Assembly: GCA_039995105.1 (NCBI GenBank)
Contig: CP146203.1
Location: 2,728,001-2,792,000 of the forward strand
Reading direction: 5' to 3'
Origin: Jonesiaceae bacterium BS-20
GTDB taxonomy: Bacteria; Actinomycetota; Actinomycetes; Actinomycetales; Cellulomonadaceae
DNA length: 64,000 nt
Below are positions 50,907 through 58,833 of the stretch, piece by piece. Every line of letters starts with the position of its first letter. Position 1 is the stretch's first letter. Both the position numbers and the translations under genes were made by a program. The notes under the pieces were generated by a model. It did not search any database, was not told the origin of the DNA, and was given only the letters and a program-made list of their open reading frames with translations.

Positions 50907-52103
50907 CTAGCTGGTTGGTCCCGTGGAACTGCGTGGGATTACGGTTCCAGGTAAGGCCATGTGATTTGTTTGCGGCTCGAGCCCCTCGATCATGGCCAAC
51001 AACATGTCGACCGCGTGATCACCGATCGCGCTGATGGGCTGTTTCCAAGTGGTGAGGCCGAATAGTTTGGCGTCATATGGTGAAATGCCGTCAAACCCGG
51101 TCACCGAGATATCTCCGGGGACTTCGAGCCCCTCGGCCTTGAGGTCGGCCAGGATCTCAACCGCATACCGGTCGTTAGGAGCCGCAATCGCAGTGCAACC
51201 TTGGGCTTTGGCATGAACAACGATTGCTTGTGAGTCCTGGGGACTCTGAACCGGTAGCTGCGTCACGTTGGCCCCCAACTCTGTAAGCACGTGAATCAAC
51301 CTTTTGGCGCGTTGGGACAAGATCTTCGCGGTTTGTTTGTCAGGCACCGGAACAGCGACACGTTCATGCCCAAGAGCAACCAAGTGCTCCGCTAGGTCTC
51401 TTACTCCCGAGTCTTCATCGCCAAAGACCGACCTAATCCGAGCATCGTGTTCGACTCGTCCAGCAACCACAACCGGGGTAGCCCCGACCGTCTCAATGAT
51501 TGAATCGACGGGCAACGGTCCCGAACACACGACTAGGCCCTCGACTCGTAACCGAATCAAGTCCTGCAGAGCTGACTTCTCATCTTCCATATCAGCACTG
51601 CCCACTCCGGTCGTCGTAATAACCCGGTAGCCTTTCTCGGATGCCCGCTTTTGTAAAGCGCTCTGAATGTGACCGTATATCGGAGCTGAGGCATCGCGAA
51701 CCAGAACCCCAATGGTGTAGGTGCGCGAGGAACTTAGGCCTTGGGCCATGGCATTATGCACATAGCCGAGCGCTTTGGCGGACTCACTCACACGCTTACG
51801 TGCGGCCTCACTTACCCCATAGCTGTTTGCTAGGGCACGTGAAACCACAGATTTGGACAAGCCCGCGTGCTCAGCAACATCGAATATTGTTGGCTGCGAT
51901 TTTCGGGCTTGCTCGGCGTGGGCCAGCTGAGCCGCGGCTTCAGCCAAGTCTTCAAGATGGGAAAATTCTTCAACCCAGCGATTTAGTGCGGCCCGGGAGA
52001 CTCCGAGGTCGCGCGCAATCGCGGTCAGTGATTTTCCACCTACCCGCGTACTCGCAACCGCTTCCAATTTGAAAGCTTGGCTATAGCTGCGCCGCATGTT
52101 CAT
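50907..52103 (-). CDS. LacI-family regulator with an added N-terminal transposase-type HTH
   Basis: 398 residues. Residues 70-122 are a normal LacI headpiece (TIFDVAEHAGLSKSVVSRAL, then GYVHNAMAQGL), followed by a PBP-like sugar-binding domain to about 390. Before it stand about 65 extra residues, RRSYSQAFKLEAVAS... LTAIARDLGVSRAALNRWVEEF, which match the helix-turn-helix at the front of IS3-type transposase OrfA proteins, joined by a helical linker. The protein would have two different DNA-binding domains. It is the last gene behind a UgpABE-like transporter and probably controls it through the palindrome at 55263-55282. ATG 52103 has GGATGG upstream; the next ATG is also inside the extra domain. 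Confidence 0.88.
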   Translation of the reverse strand: MNMRRSYSQAFKLEAVASTRVGGKSLTAIARDLGVSRAALNRWVEEFSHLEDLAEAAAQLAHAEQARKSQPTIFDVAEHAGLSKSVVSRALANSYGVSEAARKRVSESAKALGYVHNAMAQGLSSSRTYTIGVLVRDASAPIYGHIQSALQKRASEKGYRVITTTGVGSADMEDEKSALQDLIRLRVEGLVVCSGPLPVDSIIETVGATPVVVAGRVEHDARIRSVFGDEDSGVRDLAEHLVALGHERVAVPVPDKQTAKILSQRAKRLIHVLTELGANVTQLPVQSPQDSQAIVVHAKAQGCTAIAAPNDRYAVEILADLKAEGLEVPGDISVTGFDGISPYDAKLFGLTTWKQPISAIGDHAVDMLLAMIEGLEPQTNHMALPGTVIPRSSTGPTS

Positions 52104-52140
52104 TTGGGATCCGCCATCCTTTACCCGTTACCACTTGCCA

Positions 52141-52175
52141 AGCGTGCCGTGCTGCTTGCGCAGCCACGGCACGCT
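52141..52175 (-). terminator. Hairpin between the binding-protein and regulator genes
   Basis: AGCGTGCCGTG (52141-52151) pairs perfectly with CACGGCACGCT (52165-52175), with an inner GCTGC/GCAGC extension. No T-run. It begins 9 bp after the binding-protein stop and probably separates high expression of that gene from low expression of the regulator. Confidence 0.65.
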
Positions 52176-52183
52176 CCATAGTT

Positions 52184-53503
52184 TCACAACCGTGAGTTGT
52201 ACTTCTCTAATGCCGCGTTTGCCTGCTCTTGCGCGTTTTGCAGAGCATCTGCTGGAACAGTGCCTCCGGATATGCTCTCAAGCGCGGAACGCACACCCGG
52301 GCGCATCTCACCCATCGCACCACTGTGGCAACCGAGCGCCGCTGTTGTGGACTGACTTGCGTTGAGTTGGTCTAGGACAACCTTCTCAGTGCCTTCTGCT
52401 TCCACCAGTAGCGCAGTCAGCGCTTCGGAGTTACTCGGCAGGAAGCCAGTCTCAGAAAATACTTTGGTTTGGGACTCTTGTGATGCAAGGAAGTGGACAA
52501 AGTCAGCAGCTGCCTGCTGCTGTGTCTCATCGATTCCATCTTGGAGCAACCAAACGGAGCTTCCACCTGGAACCGCACCACCGGAGTTTGAAGTCGGCAG
52601 CGGCCAGATTCCAAAGTCAAAGGTGGCTGCTTCGGTTAGGTTACCAATCACTCCCGTTGAAGCGATCACCATGCCAGCATTTCCATTTGCAAAAGCCGTT
52701 TGCGCAGCTGCACCATCAGTGCCCACATTGAACATGGCACCCGAATCAAGCAAACCTTGAACCTCTGTCCAAAGGGCTACTTGGGGAGCCGATGCGATGT
52801 TAAAGCTAGAGGCTGGTTCTGCTCCGAGTCCGTTGTCTACTAAGCAATAGTCCACACCGATTCCAGCACTGAAGACCTCTGAGAACCACTCGTTCAGCTG
52901 GAAAGTGACGCCGGGGGTCGAGGTGCTCTCATGAATAGCCGCCGCATTGGCAAAGAGGTCTGGCAGTGAAGCTGGGGAATCTGTGCTGACGCCAGCCCTG
53001 GCCAATATTTCAGGGTTGTAAAACACCACCGGCTGGCTGGCCATGATTGGCACGGAACGGAGCTGGTCATCAATGGTGTAGTAATCCCTCAGGTAAGGGA
53101 CCAGTGTTTCCGGATCAAAAGTCTCCCCCTTTGAGTTCTTCACCTCGGTTGGGGAGACAGACAGGCCCGTGTCCTTGAGGTAGGAGGTGAAGGTGTCCCC
53201 ACCTTGCAGGAGTGGCGGCAGTCCGCCTGATTGCACTGCGTTAGTCAGCTTAGCCATGGTGTCTGCATAGTTGCCCTGAAAAATGGCGTTGACCTTCGTG
53301 GCATCTTGGGAAGCATTAAACTCATCTACGAGTGCCACCAAAGTGTCTGCCGGCTGGCCCGATACTGAGTACCAAAAATCAACGGTAACTGGACCTTCAC
53401 TCTTAGGCTGGTTCGTAGGCTTTTCGCTTCCACAGGCAGTTAGCCCTACCAGCGCGAGGGTCATAGCAACCGCTCCCAGTGAAGTGGTGAACTTCTTTTT
53501 CAT
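52184..53503 (-). CDS. ugpB: UgpB-like ABC substrate-binding lipoprotein
   Basis: The 439-residue family-1 binding protein has lipobox LTAC (Cys24). It follows UgpB along much of its length: FQGNYADTMAKLTNAVQSGG in the N-lobe, IASTGVIGNL, GGSSVWLLQ, and the C-terminal helices ending ALEKYNSRL. The ligand is therefore probably glycerol-3-phosphate or a glycerophosphodiester, though related sugar-binding proteins share these motifs. AAGGAG precedes the ATG. It overlaps the permease gene before it by 4 bp. Three Cys apart from the lipid Cys are unusual for such proteins. Confidence 0.85.
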   Translation of the reverse strand: MKKKFTTSLGAVAMTLALVGLTACGSEKPTNQPKSEGPVTVDFWYSVSGQPADTLVALVDEFNASQDATKVNAIFQGNYADTMAKLTNAVQSGGLPPLLQGGDTFTSYLKDTGLSVSPTEVKNSKGETFDPETLVPYLRDYYTIDDQLRSVPIMASQPVVFYNPEILARAGVSTDSPASLPDLFANAAAIHESTSTPGVTFQLNEWFSEVFSAGIGVDYCLVDNGLGAEPASSFNIASAPQVALWTEVQGLLDSGAMFNVGTDGAAAQTAFANGNAGMVIASTGVIGNLTEAATFDFGIWPLPTSNSGGAVPGGSSVWLLQDGIDETQQQAAADFVHFLASQESQTKVFSETGFLPSNSEALTALLVEAEGTEKVVLDQLNASQSTTAALGCHSGAMGEMRPGVRSALESISGGTVPADALQNAQEQANAALEKYNSRL

Positions 53504-54315
53504 TTTCCAGCTCCTTGAGTTAGTCCTCGCACGAGGAATTTCTGGCCAATAATGACCAGGATGATCATGGGAATTGTTGCGAAGGTAATACCCGCTAGAG
53601 AAGCACCGATGTCGGTCGCTGCCTCATCTGAAAGAGCTTTGATACCCACCTGAACCGTGCGGGTTGAGGCAGACTCGGACACGATGAGCGGCCATAAATA
53701 GCCGTTCCAAGCGGCAATCGCTGACATTAAAGAGACAGTGACTACGGTGGGCGCGGTTAGGGGCAAGAGGAACTTACCCAAGAATCGCACCGGCCCACAT
53801 CCGTCTATCGATGCTGCCTCGTGGATTTCCTTGGGGAAACTCATGAACGCTTGGCGCATGAGAAATACGTTGTAAGCAGCGAACATGAAAGGTAGGAACA
53901 CCGCGGCGAGGGTGTCAAACAAGCCCCAAGACCGGATTGTTAAATAGTTCGCAACCAAGATGGTCTCACCCGGGATCATCATGGTGACCATGAATACCCA
54001 GAAGATGAGGTTGGGACGCTTGAGCCTTCCAAAAACTAGCGCGTAGGCTGCTAACACCCCCGTGACCACTTGAGCCAGAGTCTGAGCAATTGTAACGATG
54101 GTTGAGTTGGCCATTTGTTGGACCAATGGGGCCCGCCGCAGCGCATCTTCAAAGTGCTCGAGTGAAAAACCCGATGGTAGTAGATCCCAGAGCGATCCGG
54201 TGACGGCCGGCCCCGGTCTAATCGCCCCAAAAATTGCGTAAAAGATGGGAACTCCAACCAGGAGTGATGCCAACACCAAATAGATGATGAGCGCTTTTTC
54301 TTTAGCTTTAGACAT
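53500..54315 (-). CDS. ugpE: ABC permease (UgpE type)
   Basis: The 271-residue MalG/UgpE-type membrane protein has six helices. The coupling motif EIHEAASIDGCGPVRFLGKFLLPLTAP near residue 165 is the EAA loop of carbohydrate importers. ATG overlaps the TGA of the other permease by one base. With its partner and the binding protein it forms an importer, but no ATPase gene is present, so a shared MsiK-type ATPase elsewhere is expected. Confidence 0.88.
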   Translation of the reverse strand: MSKAKEKALIIYLVLASLLVGVPIFYAIFGAIRPGPAVTGSLWDLLPSGFSLEHFEDALRRAPLVQQMANSTIVTIAQTLAQVVTGVLAAYALVFGRLKRPNLIFWVFMVTMMIPGETILVANYLTIRSWGLFDTLAAVFLPFMFAAYNVFLMRQAFMSFPKEIHEAASIDGCGPVRFLGKFLLPLTAPTVVTVSLMSAIAAWNGYLWPLIVSESASTRTVQVGIKALSDEAATDIGASLAGITFATIPMIILVIIGQKFLVRGLTQGAGK

Positions 54316-55223
54316 CAGTAGTTCACCTTCTTTTCCAGCACACCGAATTGCACAGCAGAGAGCAAACCGATAATGAGCAGCAGAATAATTCCCCGGGCCG
54401 AGGCACCGCCGTAGTCTGCTGATCCACCAAACGCCTTGGTATAGATATCAAACACGAGAGTGTGAGTACCACGGGCAGGCCCGCCACCGGTTACGACGTT
54501 GATAACCGCGAATTCTCGCATTGCCTGAATCGATTGGGTAACCACAACAAAGAACAGGGTTGGGGTGATCAGCGGAATCGTAATGTTCCTCAGCTTCCTC
54601 AAGGCCGTAGCCCCATCGAGCGAAGCTGCTTCATTGACCGACTCATCAATCGAGTCGAGCGCAGTGATCAACAGAAGCGTGACAAACCCAATTGCGGTCC
54701 ACACATCCACCAAGATCACCGAGACCATGGCCATCTTGGAGTCGGTCAGCCAACCTGCCGGGCCGGCACCAAAAACGGCAAGGACTTGGTCCAGCAAACC
54801 GTACTGAGGAGTCATGAGCGCCCGGAATGCCAACCCTGCAACAGCAACCGAAACCGCCATTGGGATCAATACTATTGAGCGGGCAAAAACAGTTCCACGC
54901 ACCCGTTGGGCTAACGGAATAGCGAGGGCTAGGCCTACTGCGATCTTGCCCACGACTGACCCTAAAGTGAATATCAGGGTCCGCAACAACGTGGCCCAGA
55001 AATCTGAATCAGCAAACATCTCTCGGTAGTTTTCCAACCCGATGAGTCCGGTTGGACGCCCAAAAAGGTCGCTTCCCTGCACAGAGAGCAGAACCGTGCG
55101 GGCAAGTGGGTAGTAGCAAAACACTATTACAACGGCCAGTCCTGGGATCAGTGCAAGCACTGTCCACAGCGGTGGCTTGGACTTAAATAGGCGTCCAGGC
55201 TTACGGCGTTCTGTGACGCTCAC
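54315..55223 (-). CDS. ugpA: ABC permease (UgpA type)
   Basis: About 302 residues, six helices, MalF/UgpA type, with the EAA loop SVNEAASLDGATALRKLRNITIPL near residue 205. The GTG at 55223 is taken as start because AAGGAGG lies six bases before it; the ATG at 55229 touches the same binding site and is sterically poor. It is the first gene of the transporter operon, with a LacI-type palindrome inside its promoter. Confidence 0.88.
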   Translation of the reverse strand: MSVTERRKPGRLFKSKPPLWTVLALIPGLAVVIVFCYYPLARTVLLSVQGSDLFGRPTGLIGLENYREMFADSDFWATLLRTLIFTLGSVVGKIAVGLALAIPLAQRVRGTVFARSIVLIPMAVSVAVAGLAFRALMTPQYGLLDQVLAVFGAGPAGWLTDSKMAMVSVILVDVWTAIGFVTLLLITALDSIDESVNEAASLDGATALRKLRNITIPLITPTLFFVVVTQSIQAMREFAVINVVTGGGPARGTHTLVFDIYTKAFGGSADYGGASARGIILLLIIGLLSAVQFGVLEKKVNY

Positions 55224-55260
55224 CTGCATCCTCCTTGACAGCTATCGGGGCAACATTGCT

Positions 55261-55290
55261 AGTGTAGGGAACGTTCCCTACATTTGTCTA
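55261..55290 (-). promoter_or_regulatory. Promoter with perfect LacI-type operator before the ugp-like operon
   Basis: On the minus strand TAGACA (55290-55285), an 18-bp spacer and TACACT (55266-55261) form the promoter. TGTAGGGAACGTTCCCTACA (55263-55282) is a perfect 20-bp palindrome with the central CG typical of LacI-family operators, overlapping spacer and -10. The operator also lies 43 bp before the divergent phosphate transporter gene. Confidence 0.8.
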
Positions 55291-55324
55291 GTGGGGTGAT
55301 CCCACAACTTTGTTAAGGAGACTG

Positions 55325-56272
55325 ATGGAGCTAGCAATTGGATTTCTCGCGGTTGCACTCATAATTTTGACCGGCAGGAATGACGGCTCCACCCTTGCCG
55401 CAACAGCCCTCAAGGGCGATAAGAAGAGCGATCTGTTCGTGCTCATCACAATCACCGTGTGTGTTCCAATTGCCCCGCTCCTAGGGCTGCACGGGGTTGC
55501 TTCATCGTTGTCCCACATGCTTGGCCCACTGTTTGGCGAGTACACCAGCACCCTCGGATTCTTGGGGTCTGTGCTGATCACCCTCGGTATCTCGGTAGCT
55601 CTCTCGGTACCAACTTCGATCACTCTTGCCCTAGTCGGTGCCCTCACCGGAACACTATTGGGAACGCAAGGGTCGGCCAATCTAGGACTTGTAGGCCGAG
55701 TTTTGACCATTGCCGCAATCGCACCTCTCGTTGCGGCGTTGGTCTCCTATCTCATTTCCAAAGCCCCGCTAAAGTTCCCCAACGATCCACAAGCTAGAGG
55801 GAATCTGCTTAACCGCATCCGCGGCGTATCAATTACCGCCTTGGCAATTGCGTACAGCATCAATGACGGCCAAAAAATTACCTTCATCGCGGCCGCAACA
55901 TTGCAACTCTCCATCACCCAGGCATCGACCTCTATTTGGGTCCAAATCAGCGCAACCCTGCTGTTTGCCGCGGGGATGCTCTGGGGACTTCGTAAGGCTG
56001 AACGCACCTTACGAAACGGCATTTTCAGTCCCACCCCGTTACCAGCGCTATGGTCCCAAATTGGAACAATCGTCGCGCTCTCAGGGGGTGCGGCCTTGGG
56101 CACCCCTCTCAGCATGACTCAGTCTCTGCAAGGCGCTGTTCTAGGCACCGGATTGGTCCGCGGAACCCGGGTCATCCGGTGGCCCGCAGTAGGAAAGATC
56201 GCAATTGCATGGCTCTGGACACTTCCTCTAGCAACCGCACTCGCCTACGGATTTTCATTCATTCTCAATTGA
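55325..56272 (+). CDS. PiT-family inorganic phosphate transporter
   Basis: The 315-residue protein has about ten hydrophobic helices. It carries the duplicated PiT signature in altered form: TGRNDGSTLAATAL near residue 16 and AYSINDGQK near residue 178, where classical members read GANDxAN and GANDxxK. The helix-rich SVPTSITLALVGALTG and the late GTPLSMTQSLQGAVLGTG repeat match PiT helix pairs. Low-affinity phosphate uptake coupled to a cation is the family role. AAGGAG five bases before the ATG (55325). The next gene is the usual DUF47 partner. Confidence 0.85.
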   Translation: MELAIGFLAVALIILTGRNDGSTLAATALKGDKKSDLFVLITITVCVPIAPLLGLHGVASSLSHMLGPLFGEYTSTLGFLGSVLITLGISVALSVPTSITLALVGALTGTLLGTQGSANLGLVGRVLTIAAIAPLVAALVSYLISKAPLKFPNDPQARGNLLNRIRGVSITALAIAYSINDGQKITFIAAATLQLSITQASTSIWVQISATLLFAAGMLWGLRKAERTLRNGIFSPTPLPALWSQIGTIVALSGGAALGTPLSMTQSLQGAVLGTGLVRGTRVIRWPAVGKIAIAWLWTLPLATALAYGFSFILN

Positions 56273-56284
56273 AAGTAGTTCAAC

Positions 56285-56911
56285 TTGCTAAGTACACTAA
56301 CTCGCTTGAAGCATCGAAGAAAACGCAAGAACGTCCCCGAATTACTCAGTTCCCAGATCACCTACGTCCTCAAAGGGCTCGATGTTTTTGCCCAGGTATG
56401 CCGGGTAGATGCACCAACTTCCGAGCTTCGCAAAAGCATGTCCAAGATTGAACATGCTGGAGACAAAGCCAGGGAAGCTTTTGTGCAACGAATGGCCCAA
56501 ACCTTGAGCACTCATCTTGAGCGTGAAGACCTCTTTCGCGCTTCCCGTTCTATCGATGACGTTCTAGACAACTTGAGAGACTTTGTCAGGGAATCGGTCC
56601 TGTGGGAAACCAAACCCACCACACATATGCGGATGGCAGAGGCACCAATTAGAACCAGCCTCGAACTCCTCAAGTTCGGCGTCACCACCATGGATCCGGC
56701 AGAAGCACAGGTGCACTGTCTGGAGGCACGCAAGGCGGCAAGCTCCCTGCGTCGCGTTTACCAAGAGGCACTGGTGGAAATCTTTGAAGCCGACCTATCC
56801 ATGGACACGCTCAAGTCCCGTGAGCTGATGCGACGGATTGACATCATTGGTCTGCGCTTGTCTGAAGCTTCCGACGCCCTGCTGGACGGCCTAGTTAAAC
56901 GGTCCAATTAG
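56285..56911 (+). CDS. DUF47/PhoU-like partner of the PiT transporter
   Basis: The 208-residue all-helical protein is of the DUF47 (TIGR00153) family, PhoU-like: an amphipathic helix with VRESVLWETKP in the middle and long heptad-rich segments. Such proteins are encoded beside PiT transporters and are thought to control them. No ATG is available; TTG at 56285 is taken, 12 bp after the transporter stop, with GAAAG upstream, and TTG at 56306 is an alternative. Confidence 0.8.
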   Translation: MLSTLTRLKHRRKRKNVPELLSSQITYVLKGLDVFAQVCRVDAPTSELRKSMSKIEHAGDKAREAFVQRMAQTLSTHLEREDLFRASRSIDDVLDNLRDFVRESVLWETKPTTHMRMAEAPIRTSLELLKFGVTTMDPAEAQVHCLEARKAASSLRRVYQEALVEIFEADLSMDTLKSRELMRRIDIIGLRLSEASDALLDGLVKRSN

Positions 56912-57068
56912 TTGGCGCAAAACTTGCCATTCGATTGGGCGCATTCCGGACCACTGACGGATCACAACTTCGACAAATCCGGACCGCAAATTCAGCATAT
57001 TCCACCGGAAGTCCAACAATTTAAAGCCCGTTTGAGTCGATGTCAGAGGGTCATGGCACAGTGTATGT

Positions 57069-58685
57069 ATGGCTTCCAACCGTGATCAAGAATCAATTTC
57101 TGGGGTAGCAACCCCAGAAATCTTGGTTGCACAGATTCAGGGCTGGATGGAAGAACAGTCTCGGTTGGCTGCAAAGATCCAAAGCAACTTTGCTGCGTTA
57201 GCCGACCACGCTGACGCTCTTGCCAAGCTCGATAACTACCCCAAAGCTTGGGATTTGGAATACAAGACACTCGGTAACGAGGTCGGCGGACGGGTGCGTC
57301 TTACCGGGACAGCCATGACAACCATGATGGTCAATGCTCAAGCCGTCGTCAGGGATCTGCCCAATACCCACGCGGCCCTGGGTAAGGGCGCCATTCGGTT
57401 TGAACACGTCAAAGCAATTGAGCAAGAATCCCGGATCCTGCACAATCTCCAACACCGACAACCCAACCCACCACCTTTTGCAGACCAGGCTGAGGCAGCC
57501 GAACAAGCCCGCCTGGCTGCGCAGGTGACCGCACTTCTGGCGGACACCACTTCCTCGGAGACGGCAGCTCCCGTTATTTCTCAGGAACAAATGGGAGACG
57601 AGGCCCTCCAAGCCGCTCAGGCCCAAATCGTGGCTGACTTGTTTGCACGTTACGAGGCAGCGGTCTTGCCCCACGCATATTCCAAAACCCCAAATCAAGT
57701 TAGAGCCATAGCCAAGAGAATCGCGAATCAGCTGACCGGAGCCACCCTCGATCAGCGCCATCAGCACGCGGTTGACCAACGATGCGTATTTGTTGAGCCA
57801 CTTGATGACGGCATGGCCAAAATCAGCGCGGTCGTAGAAGCCTCCCTCGCCTACGGGGTCCTCGACCGAATCACCCGGCAGGCAAAAACTATCCTGACGG
57901 CCAACAGGGCAGCGAGCCGCAAACGGTTAGAGAATCAAGAGTTTGACTCTACCGCTGCTACAGATCCCCGAACCATCGATCAACTACGCGCAGATCTACT
58001 GACTGACCTCTTGCTGACCGGTGTGCCTCATGGCCACCTCACCAACGGTGGCGAGTCCATCCAAGCTAGGGTTCAGATCACCATCCCCATGCTCGGGTTG
58101 TTGACCCCGGAGCAGTTAGCCAAGGTCCGGGCACAGAATCCCGCATTGCAACATGTGGCAGGGATAGACGGCAACCCTATTTTGGCAGGATACGGTCCAA
58201 TAGACCACCAAACAGCACGCAACCTCACCGGTCAAGCCCCGGGTGTCAATCGAATTCTCCTCGAGCCTATTGTTGGCAGTGTCTTAGAAACCGATCGCTA
58301 CACCCCAAACACCGACCTCAAGCGTTTCTTAACCGCCCGCGACGGCCAATGCAGATTTATTGGCTGCGGAATCAAAGCAGCCCGCTCAGAGATCGACCAC
58401 ACCATCCCGTACTCGCAAGGCGGCAAAACCACCAACACCAATCTGCAATACCTTTGTAAGAGCCACCATGATCTCAAGCATCATTCCTGGACTGCACAAT
58501 TGGAACCGGACGGCATCTTCAAACTCACCAGTCCGCAAGGACAGCAGTATGTTCAAGAGCCCCTCAGCCAAACCATGTACCAACCGCCTCCGGCCCATCC
58601 CTATGAAAACCCGTACTTTGGTCCACCTGCGCCGGAACTTGAACCACAGACAGTTCCCCCAGTCGGGCCAGCCCCGCCATTTTAG
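57069..58685 (+). CDS. DUF222/HNH endonuclease-signature protein (13E12 type)
   Basis: The 538-residue protein is of the DUF222 - HNH type that is multicopy in Actinobacteria. The N-terminal and middle part (residues 20-400) is the helical DUF222 region. Residues 420-475 hold the HNH motif: GQCRFIGCGIKAARSEIDH, then YSQGGKTTNTNLQYLCKSHHDLKH, with the Cys pair for zinc, catalytic His in EIDH and the final SHHDLKH. The last 50 residues are Pro-rich. Its role is unproven; nuclease activity is likely from the intact motif. Single gene. Confidence 0.9.
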   Translation: MASNRDQESISGVATPEILVAQIQGWMEEQSRLAAKIQSNFAALADHADALAKLDNYPKAWDLEYKTLGNEVGGRVRLTGTAMTTMMVNAQAVVRDLPNTHAALGKGAIRFEHVKAIEQESRILHNLQHRQPNPPPFADQAEAAEQARLAAQVTALLADTTSSETAAPVISQEQMGDEALQAAQAQIVADLFARYEAAVLPHAYSKTPNQVRAIAKRIANQLTGATLDQRHQHAVDQRCVFVEPLDDGMAKISAVVEASLAYGVLDRITRQAKTILTANRAASRKRLENQEFDSTAATDPRTIDQLRADLLTDLLLTGVPHGHLTNGGESIQARVQITIPMLGLLTPEQLAKVRAQNPALQHVAGIDGNPILAGYGPIDHQTARNLTGQAPGVNRILLEPIVGSVLETDRYTPNTDLKRFLTARDGQCRFIGCGIKAARSEIDHTIPYSQGGKTTNTNLQYLCKSHHDLKHHSWTAQLEPDGIFKLTSPQGQQYVQEPLSQTMYQPPPAHPYENPYFGPPAPELEPQTVPPVGPAPPF

Positions 58686-58833
58686 ATCAAGTACTTGTCT
58701 GAGCCAGATCGGGTATTTGTCTGAGTCCGAATACCTTCGCCCGTGGTCGCGCGGTCATGTCTACATAGCCATGATTTCCTGGAGCTTAATAACGGGAGCT
58801 TCACTCCAAGCGCTCCGTGCAGGTACTCCGTGC

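Noticed and set aside
58686-58833. Insertion-sequence end suggested by repeated TTGTCTGAG
   Set aside because: Only two short direct copies, no transposase remnant and no target duplication.
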